Source: Tremella fuciformis | Taxonomy: Eukaryota; Basidiomycota; Tremellomycetes; Tremellales; Tremellaceae | Length of the DNA stretch: 64,000 nucleotides | Direction: 5' to 3' | Assembly (NCBI GenBank): GCA_032768795.1 | Contig: CP136494.1 | Coordinates: forward strand, 558,001-622,000 | Part shown: one piece after another, positions 55,767 through 64,000 of the stretch | Numbering within the stretch: position 1 is the stretch's first letter | Layout of the letters: each line of letters begins with the position of its first letter | Notes under the pieces: generated by a model | The model's database searches: none | What the model saw: only the letters and a program-made list of their open reading frames with translations | What the model was told of the DNA's origin: nothing | Program-made: the position numbers and the translations under genes

Positions 55767-58700
55767 ATGGCGTTCCCGAGACCCAAGCCCACCACGGTCA
55801 GTCTCATCACGAGCTCGCGCGCATCGAGGCTCGCTGACCCGCTAGATGGAGACGCTGGCGATGGTGAGTAACCCCGTTGCTCTCGTCCATGTGAGAGGCG
55901 AGATGATGGAGGAGCGGGAGTTATATCCCCTTCTCGAGTCTCGGATTGCGAATGTCTGTATTGGACGGGCTTTAGAGGCCCTGCAGACCAGTCCGGGACG
56001 ATCGACCGATCGCCGCTCGATGTCTGCGCCGACTCCCCGGGGGCTTTGCTCACGCGCAGGAACGCGCCAACCCGCCTTTCAGCGTGCGCAAACTGTCGAT
56101 ACTTATGCATGGGAGCGAGAAAGCCTTGATACTCAAGGAGAAGTTTATGAAGGAGGCGAGTCCCCATTTCATCACGGATGGGTCTGTCGCCCCACTACGA
56201 GCAAAGGCTGATGTGCAGATCGCCCGCCACCCGGCGTTCAAGCTGTCTGACATTCATGATCTGTCCAAGGATGAGCTTCGAGAAAGGACGATGGAGAAGG
56301 TGTGGCCTCCCAGGCGATCGGATGCGAGTCAGGCTGACTCCAGTTCGCGAGCATGGTCTACTTTGTCACAACCGAAAGCCTCGAGACCTTTAGCCTGCGC
56401 ATGCAGCTCATCGGGATCGCCGATCCCAGCTTCTGGACACGGTTTGGCGTCAGCTACGGCCTCTTCCTCGGTGCTCTCCGAAGCGGTGCCACCCCGAATC
56501 AGCTCAGCAAGTCCCAGCTCGCTATCCCTTTTGCTATATCGCTGACCCGTGTGCAGGCTACTGGATCGACCGCGGTGTGCTCGGTCTCAACGGTGTCATC
56601 GGCTGCTTTGCCATGACCGAGCTCGCGCACGGCTCCAACGTCGCTGGGTTGGAGACCACCGCGACCTTCGACCGCTCGTCCGACGAATTTGTCATCCACA
56701 CTCCCCATCTCGGGGCGACCAAGTGGTGGATCGGTGGGGCGGCCAGTACGGCCACTCACGCGGCCGTCTTTGCGCAGATGATCATTGATGGCAAGCGGCA
56801 CGGCGTCAAGACTTTTGTCACGCAGCTCAGAGATCCAAAGTGTGCCTCTCGCAGGACTGACGGCTGCGCTGATGTGAGCAGGACTTTTGAGCTCATGCCC
56901 GGTGTGACGATCGGCGATATTGGGAAGAAGATGGGACGCGATGGCATCGATAATGGCTACATACAGGTCGGCCACCAACCACCGTACATTGATAAGCTGA
57001 CTGGCAGTTCACCTACGTTCGCGTGCCTCGTGCGCACATGCTCATGAAGCATACCCAAGTCTCCCGGGAGGGCGTGGTCACGGAACCGGTCAGCCGGACG
57101 CTATATCACGAACGGATTTGGCTGACACACCAGCCTCTTGCTCAACTCACCTACGGTGCCCTCCTCAGTGGGCGGACGTCAATGGTCGCCGACTCGAGCA
57201 ATTCGGCGAAGAAGGTCAGCTTCTCGGGCCTCGTCTATATGTTGCTAATGTCCAGGCCTTGACCGTGGCCGTGAGGTATGCGGCGGCACGTCGGCAGTTT
57301 AGCTCGGGAAAGAATCACGTACATGATACGAGAGCATGCGAGTGATTATAGGCTGACTGGTCAGCTTGAGACGCAGATCCTGGATTACCCTATACACCAG
57401 CGCCGTCTGATGGTGAGTTGAACGCCGTTGTCCGACTCAAGCTCAATCGTCAGCCCCTCGTGGCGCAGGCCATCGCTATGGGCTTCACCGGTCTCAAACT
57501 CCAGACAATGTACGAGGTCGGTACTGGCGCTGAATTCTTGAGCATGGTTGAGCTGATGCCGTAGGACATGACTCAGTCGCTCGACTCAATGAGCCCAAAT
57601 GATGTCAGCGCTTGAGAATCGATAAAATAGTCAACTGACTCGCAGCCCAATCTAGACGAAATCCTGGACAAGCTCAAAGAGACGCACGCGACCTCGGCGG
57701 GACTAAAGGCGTTTTGCACCTGGGCGTGTCTGGATACGATTGACAAGTGTCGCCAGTCTTGCGGCGGGCATGGATATTCTGCCTACTCGAACTTCCCGCT
57801 CATGTATGCGGACTTTGCGGTGCAAGTGAGTCGGCCTTTATGTGCTATACGGATATAGCTGATTTTCAGTGGTCAGCCTACCCGATACCCGTCTAGTGTG
57901 CGCAAGCTAACGAGCAGCACCTGGGAAGGCGACAACACCATCTTGTCTCTGCAAGCTGGTCGGTCTCTCGTCGGTGCTTGGGGAGCCGCCATCAAAGGCA
58001 AGCGCTTGGCGCCTGGGGTTGCATACCTCGGAATATCAGGTATCCTCACATCCAAATCTGACTCGTCGCTCTCGCTTGCCGACATCCAAAAGGCCTGGTC
58101 ATGTGTCGCTGCCAACGTGGTCAAGAAGGCCGCCGAGGAGTACGTCACGAATCTCAAGAGTGGCAAGACAAAGGATGAGGCGATGGAGCGATGCAGTCAA
58201 AGCCGCTTTGTCGCTGCCAAGATCCACACATATGGCTACATCTTCAGCATGTTCAAGGAGGCTATCGAGGAGATGGAACAGGGACCGGAGACTGAGACTC
58301 TCGCCAAGGTCTGCCAGCTGTACGGACTGTGGCTCATCGAGGAGCAGCAGGGCCACTTTTTGAAGTGTAAGCAATCTGTCTCGTCTGAGTCATGGACGGG
58401 CTGACCGATAGACGGCTACTTTACACCCAAACAGATTGACGCGGTCCAAGAGACCGTCGATGCGTTGTGTCTCGAGGTGCGCCAGGTAGCGATCCCCCTC
58501 ACCGACGCCTTCGCGCTTTCGGACCACATTCTCAATTCGCCTCTTGGCAAATACGATGGCTCAGTGTACGAGTCGTACTTTGCCCAGGTACAAGCCAGCA
58601 ATCCGCTCCCCAAGGTCCACCCGTACTTTGAGCGATTGATCCGTCCTCTGCTTGAGAGGAAGAACGACGAGTATGAAGATGCGGGCGAGTCAATGAGCTT

Positions 58701-58839
58701 GGAACAGGAGCTCGAGGAGATGCGCGAAGAGCGGGCTCAAGCTCAGGCTCATGCCCCAGCTACGGATAAAAAGGTCAAAGGGGAAGGCAAGGTTGGGGGA
58801 AAGGAGGACAAGGTACGCCGCGAGGATAGCTGGCATTGA
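55767..58839 (+). CDS. POX1: peroxisomal acyl-CoA oxidase
   Basis: First step of peroxisomal beta-oxidation (acyl-CoA to trans-2-enoyl-CoA with H2O2). ATG at 55767; a short intron (GTCAGT...GCTAG) and a 190-nt intron lead in frame to [18 protein letters not shown]. Then [59 protein letters not shown] (flavin-binding region), [20 protein letters not shown] and [11 protein letters not shown] follow. [17 protein letters not shown] contains the region of the catalytic Glu/Gly. C-terminal ACOX domain: [11 protein letters not shown] and [15 protein letters not shown]. About a dozen introns. The tail is Lys/Glu-rich and shows no obvious SKL-type signal, so import may be PTS1-independent or the last exon differs. 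Confidence 0.9.
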
Positions 58840-59030
58840 CTCTGCAAGCCAACAAGGAGAGTTTGTATAGATGCCTAGAGTAAACGGCACTCTGCATGGT
58901 GTATGTATTCGTGTTTGCGAGAGCCAAAGGATCATCACCCAACTCGTCTTGGACAGCCGAGGGGTAAGTCTATCTATGTCTTGTCAACACGCCCAGGATT
59001 GTACCAGTCTGTCAATGCCACACTTCACTC

Positions 59031-59804
59031 ATGCCGTTCATATGGGAAGAATGTAGAGAGGGGCACGTCTTGCTGGGTCTGGCACTCATGACGGCCGCCG
59101 TCGTCCTCTTGTAGGCCGTCGTCTTCTTCGACTGTACGAGCACCAACGAAGGTTGGCTGATACGCAGCGTAGAGCCCTGACGACCTTTTCGACGCCGTAC
59201 GTTCGCTCGCTCTACTTTCTCCAGACGGCAAGCGGGACGCGCTTCGGCGCCCTCGGCTTCTGCTTGCACGGCACGGCGCAGTGTGTGCGCCGCTTGGGGT
59301 ACGCGGTGGACGGGGGCGAGGTCGAGTCCACGCTGGAGGGAGCGTTGGTCTGTTTCCCCATCGGTGCGTCCCGTCTCGTCCCGTCTCGTCTCGTGTCCCG
59401 TCTGCCTCCCTCACGACCCAGCGCTCGGCTCTGCCGCTCTCGCCCTCCTCGCCCTCGCTCTCCCGCTCTGCCGCGCCGTCCCCTGCGCCGACGCCCGACC
59501 CTTCCGCACCGCCGCGCTCGCCGCCTTGCTCTTCGCAACTCTCGCCGAAACGTTCGCGCTCATCGTGTGGGTCAAGGCAAAGGCGCGGTACGCGCGCGCG
59601 GAGGAGGGCGCGCGTTACGGCGCGGCGCTGTGGCTCGGGTTGGCGGCCCCGCCCGTCATCTTGCTCGCGTAAGCTTCTCTCGCCCTCGCCCGTTGTCCCG
59701 TCAGCTGAGGGTGTCGCTGACTCGACAGCCTCGTCATGGGCGGCCCGGCGTGGGAGGGGACCCGGATGTATCGCGCCCACCGCGGTGTCGCGTACAACGT
59801 CTGA
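59031..59804 (+). CDS. SUR7/PalI-family membrane protein
   Basis: A four-TM plasma-membrane protein of the SUR7/Rim9/PalI type, which act in eisosomes or pH signalling. The family core is clear: TTFSTPYVRSLYFLQTASGTRFGALGFCLHGTAQCVRRLGYAVD, with CFPIG opening TM2. An intron (GTGCGT...CCCAG) of GTCTCGTCCC repeats precedes LALLALALPLC (TM2-3), ETFALIVWVKAKARY and LWLGLAAPPVILLA (TM4). A last intron leads to the end at 59804. The first exon is uncertain: the proposed ATG at 59031 leads into a hydrophobic run that meets TAG unless a 37-nt intron is removed, and the junction before the core is not settled. Confidence 0.68.
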
Positions 59805-59935
59805 ACGATCAGTGATCCGTGGTGGTCAGTGTTTGTAGTTTCATTCGGATATGTTGCCGGGAACAGCGCACACCGATGCATGCACCATGTCCCCGCTCCA
59901 CGCGCCACGGCCCGACGGCTCGGCTCCCGTGGCGT

Positions 59936-61054
59936 CTAGTCGAACAGACCAAAGCCCATGTCGTCGTCCGACTCCTCCTTCTCCTCCTCGGCGGCGGCGG
60001 CAGGGGCAGCCTCGGCCGCGGGGGCGTCGGCAGCGGCCACAGGGGCGGCAGCGGCGGCGAACGCCTCGGGGTTGGCGAGATACTCCTTGAGCTGCAGGTC
60101 AGCGCTCATCTTCCACCGCGACGCGACACGACTGCGGGACAAATGCGGTCAGAGTGTGAATACCGAGTATCGGCATGCTCTGCGAACAGAGTAGGAAATC
60201 TCCAGTGGATGAGAAGTTGTTGCATCGTGCAAGTGAGGAGGACAGGGAGACCGGGACTGGACACTCACCTTGGCGGAGCCCTCGAACTCGTACTCGGTAG
60301 CGAGAGAAACGGCCAGCAGGTTCTTGTACGAGTTGACGAGCGAGTGGGTGACCGAGGCGATGGTCGGGATGCCGGTCGCGAGCGAGATGGCGGCGATCGT
60401 CTTGATACCGCTCATGAAGCGCTCCACGAGCGTCTTCTCCTCGACGTCAAGGACGGACGGGGGGAAGACGGCGCCGTTGTCGTAGACCTGAACGACCGAC
60501 ATGCCGTACGTGAACGGCGAGATGTTGAGCATGTTGAGCAGGGTCGCCTCGGACGATCCGACCTTGGCGCCGGCGGAAAGCACCTGCACATCGGACACAA
60601 TCTCGATGGTACCACGCGCGATCTTGGTCGGGATACCGAGAGCCTGGAAGAAAGAGGTCTTTCCGGGCTCCATGCCGGTGTTGCCGCCGGGCACGAACAC
60701 GTCGTTTGGCGCAATGGCACCGGCACGGGCGGGAGCGGCCACCTTGTTCGACACGATGATCTCGCGCACGTCCTTGAGGTCGCCCGAGGTGAACACGAAA
60801 CCAATGTTGCCCTTGACGTGGGGCAGGAGCTTCTCGAACTGGGGGAACTCGGGGAGGATGACACGCAGGGCGCGGCGGACCATGGTGTTCTTGCCCATGA
60901 GCACGACACCCTTGCCGCGGAGCGACTGTCGGATCATGTGCAGCTGCTGCGACGAGACGTTGTCGATGTTGACGAGGAAGATGGACGGGTAGGTCTCGAT
61001 CAACGCCTTGAGCTTGGTGAAGTACACCTCTTTCTCGGAACGGGAGGCGCCCAT
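59936..61054 (-). CDS. RPP0: 60S acidic ribosomal protein P0 (uL10)
   Basis: Base of the ribosomal stalk, binding 28S rRNA and P1/P2 and recruiting elongation factors. ATG at 61054 ([16 protein letters not shown]). It has the rRNA-binding part [35 protein letters not shown], and [16 protein letters not shown]. An intron of about 170 nt (about 60100-60268) joins FEGSAK to [11 protein letters not shown]; acceptor choice follows the family sequence. The Ala-rich hinge leads to the classic stalk tail [13 protein letters not shown]. Ends at 59936. About 310 residues, as usual. Confidence 0.97.
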
Positions 61055-61417
61055 GGTGGTGAGGCGGTCGGCTGTGCCGGTGTGCCGTTGACGATACGAT
61101 AGCGTGAGAAGGGTAGTCGAGGGACAAGTCTCCCAATTGAACTCCTTGATGAGCTCAGAAGGATTTTTCAAGACTTGTCAAACAGGTGAAGATAGCAAAC
61201 CCACTCTGTTCGCCATCAGAGGTCTTTTCGTCGCCGGGGCAGGGGGAGCGGAGTTTCCCGGCGTTTATTCCACGTGCTTCATCGGCTGATTGTGGCACTT
61301 TATTGACCTATCGTCTCGTTTGCGTAAGACTGTCAACTTCACGTCTTTCTCAGTCTGAGAACATGAGTCAAAGCATGACACGCCCACAAAGATAAAGCAT
61401 GTTGTTGCCTCGACGAC
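61055..61417. promoter_or_regulatory. divergent promoter region (RPP0 / PPR-like)
   Basis: 363 bp between two divergent starts, serving a ribosomal protein gene on one side. It has T-rich runs but no motif was assigned. Confidence 0.35.
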
Positions 61418-62947
61418 ATGCCGCTCGACCGTCCCGCCATCCTGAGGCTCGTCATCCTCCCTCGTCTCGCCTCGACACAGGTGAGGGTATTTGCGACCTC
61501 TTCGACTCGGGCACGCCCCCCGGTAGCCGAAACGAGCAGCACACCATCCACTTGGGAGCCAACGGTGTGGCCTGGCAGGCTGTCAACTCACAGCGAGCCC
61601 GCACGGCCGTCATCAAGCCAAAAACGTTTGTCACGAGCCGATGACATGCCTAGTCCCGGTATTCCCGGTCTGAGCCTTGGGTTGGAAGATGGGTACGGCG
61701 ACGGGGGTTCACCAGAGCGCGGCGAGCAGAGGCTCTCGGGTCAGACCAAGACGACGCTCTGGGCTCTACAGCGGATCATTACGGCTCTTCAGCCTCCAGG
61801 ACAACTCGACATCGCCTCGTCATCCCTACCAACCCGACCAACGACACCTCGGCGAGCCACGACGGATCCGTCACTACCTCCAGCCCCTACTCCCATTAGC
61901 CCTGGCGAAACTTTGCCCACACTGTCATCGCAATCTCAGATTCAAGCCGACATCCATACGTCTCAGTCTACGGAGTCTTCCGTGCCCTCGGCCCTAGGCT
62001 CGCCCCCGGCAATACCGCCGACCGTCCATCGTCTTCTACAGGCCCGCCTGCACAAGCTGGCTGTCTCGCACATGCTGTCTCACCCCTCGTATGCCCTCTC
62101 TCGACCGCTCGTGTCTCGTGTGGCCTTTCAGCTCGAGAAACAAGGCGCGGGGAAGCTCGCACGTTCCCTGCGATCCGCGATTCAGTCAATCGAAGTCCCT
62201 CCCTTGACGGCAACATCACGTCTCCCGCCCAACCACTGGCAGTATCGCCCCATTCCTCTTCCTCCTTCTCAAGTCCAGCGCAAACATCCCCTATCCTCTG
62301 CTGTCGTTGTCGACCCCCGCCTGACCGCATACTGGAACACCCACCTGTCCGCGTCTCTCCGCCAACCAGCCTCATCGGCAGGACAAGCAGGCGGCATGTC
62401 CGCCGGACCGAGAAAGGTGCCGCGTCCTGGACCCGGCTTGCATCAACTACGAGACCTTCTTAACAAGATCTGCAAGTTGGAAAAGCACAACGGGTTCGTC
62501 CCTGACGCCGTCACTGCGAATATCATACTCGGCTGCTGGCTCAGATGCATCGCGGGCGGGGAGAACGGTCGCACGCACGGTCTTTCACCGCATAGGGGAT
62601 GGGGATGGAGGCTTGTTCGTACGGTCGACGGCTGGCGAGTCGGTTGGAAAGTCCGCAGCAGATCGATCATGGGAGAAGCGGAGCTGAGGGGGATGTTCGA
62701 CATTGTCGCAAAAGTCATGGACACATCGACTACCGCCAGCTCGCCTGCGCGCCCGGCGGTCGAGTATGAGAGACACGTCCGGCCTTTCTGCCAAATGATG
62801 GTGCGTGCTTTGCGCCAGCAAGGCGACCATGCCGGTGTTCACCGTGTACTGGAGTGGAAAGTCGACATCAAGGCGAGGTTGGAGGACGTGACACGGATGC
62901 GGGGCGATCCCGATCGTATGGATTCCTCAGCAGCAGAGTTGTTGTAG
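61418..62947 (+). CDS. mitochondrial-looking hypothetical protein (PPR-like helix pair)
   Basis: An intronless frame of 509 residues from ATG 61418. The first 35 residues are Arg/Ser/Leu-rich without acids (ILRLVILPRLASTQVRVFATSS), a good mitochondrial presequence. A long Ser/Pro/Thr region follows. The last 200 residues are helical, with LRDLLNKICKLEKHNGFVPDAVTANIILGCWLR, which resembles a pentatricopeptide repeat (PDAVTANIIL), and later QMMVRALRQQGDHAGVHRVLEW. A role in mitochondrial RNA metabolism is possible but not shown. The lack of introns is unusual beside its neighbours. Confidence 0.68.
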   Translation: MPLDRPAILRLVILPRLASTQVRVFATSSTRARPPVAETSSTPSTWEPTVWPGRLSTHSEPARPSSSQKRLSRADDMPSPGIPGLSLGLEDGYGDGGSPERGEQRLSGQTKTTLWALQRIITALQPPGQLDIASSSLPTRPTTPRRATTDPSLPPAPTPISPGETLPTLSSQSQIQADIHTSQSTESSVPSALGSPPAIPPTVHRLLQARLHKLAVSHMLSHPSYALSRPLVSRVAFQLEKQGAGKLARSLRSAIQSIEVPPLTATSRLPPNHWQYRPIPLPPSQVQRKHPLSSAVVVDPRLTAYWNTHLSASLRQPASSAGQAGGMSAGPRKVPRPGPGLHQLRDLLNKICKLEKHNGFVPDAVTANIILGCWLRCIAGGENGRTHGLSPHRGWGWRLVRTVDGWRVGWKVRSRSIMGEAELRGMFDIVAKVMDTSTTASSPARPAVEYERHVRPFCQMMVRALRQQGDHAGVHRVLEWKVDIKARLEDVTRMRGDPDRMDSSAAELL

Positions 62948-62985
62948 CATGCCGTAGCATGGCAGGATAGTGCACTGCATATGCT

Positions 62986-64000
62986 TTACAGTACACCCAC
63001 TTGGCCCTCGATCCACCAATTGTCGGCTTCCCACCCTTCGGCGACGACCTGTAAATACTTTCCCGCTGCGTTGGGCGAGTCGCCGGAGAGTATGTGGAAG
63101 CCTTCCTCTGCTGCTGCGTCGAGGACGAGTTGCCTCAGCTCCCCTTGGACAAATAGGTGGTAGTATCGATGAAGCACTTGGGGCTCGAGTTGCTCCCCGG
63201 GCTGTAATCCGGCTTCCGAACCGGCCTCTGTTGCTCTCTGTAGACGTTTCGCATTCGGCTGATCACGCTGCAGGACCCACGGCACAAGCACGTCCTGCTC
63301 CTTCTTCCCTCGTCCACCGTCGACGGCCGTCGTCCCCGCGTCTCCGTCCAGCTCGTCTGGCGGCCGTGGCGCGAGCACTCCCATACGGCGTTTGCTACCT
63401 GCGCCTTGCTCGTACGCCCAAACGTAAATCAGAAACCGTCCACCTCCACCTCCTCTTCGTGACCCCTCTGCTTCTGCTGCCAATTGGCTGCCGGCCGGAT
63501 CTGGCGGGTCTAGCCTCAAGACCGACAGGAGAGTGCGGACGGCCGCCCGTCGCCGCTGCGTCGTCGACAAATGGTGGATGGCCGCTATGCTCATTGCAAA
63601 GTCCTGTCTCTCAGCCATACTCGTCTCGCTTCCCTGCAAGGGATAGGACCGACGAATACACCCGGGCGCCAGCACCGGTCGCACAGATCAGCACGCACCA
63701 CCGGCGGTCTCCCCCCTTGCGCTTGGGCTATGCTCAGCAAGCCGGCCGAGCGATCCAGGGCGACCACGTGCAGCCCGGCAGCGATCGCGGTGGGGATATA
63801 CTTGCCGTTCCCTGCGCCCGAGTCGAGGCCGATCGACCCGGGGGGCAACGAGCATAGAAAGGTCTCGACGATGGGCCATGGCTGGCGGAGAGACTTCAGC
63901 GACGTGGGACGCACGGGGCGGACTCACCTTGTACCGCGTCTGCGCAAAGTGTGGGGCGATGGCCTCGTACACGTCGTGCACCGATTCTTGCTCGGCTTGG
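62986..64000 (-). CDS. TRM9: tRNA (carboxymethyluridine-34-5-O)-methyltransferase, N-terminus beyond window
   Basis: Adds the terminal methyl group of mcm5U/mcm5s2U at the tRNA wobble position, with Trm112 as partner. The window edge cuts the first residues; the frame is open at 64000. Visible are ESVHDVYEAIAPHFAQTRYK, joined across an intron (about 63884-63926) to PWPIVETFLCSLPPGSIGLDSGAGNGKYI, the SAM motif (DxGxGNGKY). Then VVALDRSAGLLSIA and VRADLCD follow. A second intron joins WRPGVF to DFAMSIAAIHHLST. The C-terminal half has VYVWAYEQ-type FLIYVWAYEQ, VLVPWVL and HRYYHLFVQGELRQL. A Gly-rich insert lies before FLIYVW. Confidence 0.92.

Noticed and set aside
60098..60268. snoRNA in the RPP0 intron
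   Set aside because: C- and D-box-like words exist but not in the right spacing with a terminal stem.
59819..61102. 427-residue plus-strand frame
   Set aside because: Antisense shadow of RPP0; the strong codon bias of a ribosomal protein gene often opens the opposite frame.

Overview
The window comes from a filamentous or yeast-like fungus. The genes are densely packed on both strands and cut by many very short GT-AG introns (mostly 40-60 nt). The gene set includes Zn2Cys6 factors, Dal5-type permeases, THI20, RPP0, a KAT6-type MYST acetyltransferase and the U5 40K WD protein. The intron style and gene content suggest a basidiomycete, most likely a tremellomycete; this is inference, not proven by any marker here.

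Left third (1-25.3 kb) is a nest of mobile DNA. A cyclase-family gene (373-1671) is followed by the 3' fragment of a host membrane-protein gene (2055-2384). That gene is split by a 17.6-kb Mutator-like (MULE) DNA transposon at 2385-19974, which has 9-bp target duplications, imperfect termini and subterminal motif arrays. The other half of the host gene lies at 19975-21754. On its minus strand the MULE carries what reads as one giant spliced gene: an AT-hook/zinc-cluster region, a MULE DDE transposase, a SWIM finger, a ubiquitin-specific protease (C19) domain and a Ulp1-like (C48) protease domain. A second, coiled-coil gene faces it on the plus strand. A complete Ty3/gypsy chromovirus (8369-14765, LTRs that look identical) sits antisense inside a 42-nt intron of the giant gene, between the two halves of the USP domain. 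Next is an acidic-protein gene (22556-23379), then a pogo-like element (23513-25332) in the promoter it shares with THI20.

Middle (25.4-50 kb) is metabolic: THI20, a Gfo/Idh/MocA oxidoreductase, a flavin monooxygenase with two GC-AG introns, a Dal5-type permease, an intact Ty1/copia element (33645-38764) with 123-bp LTRs, a small membrane protein, a divergent NmrA-like/SDR pair, an arylsulfotransferase-like protein, a second Dal5-type permease and a Zn2Cys6 regulator. The last three adjoin each other and may form a utilisation cluster.

Right part (50-64 kb) is housekeeping: the U5 snRNP WD40 protein divergent from a double-PHD MYST acetyltransferase, acyl-CoA oxidase, a SUR7/PalI-type membrane protein, RPP0 divergent from a mitochondrial-looking protein, and TRM9 running off the window end.

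Four transposons of four classes, all with intact-looking ORFs and three with clear recent-insertion signatures, lie within 39 kb, so this is a recently invaded locus.
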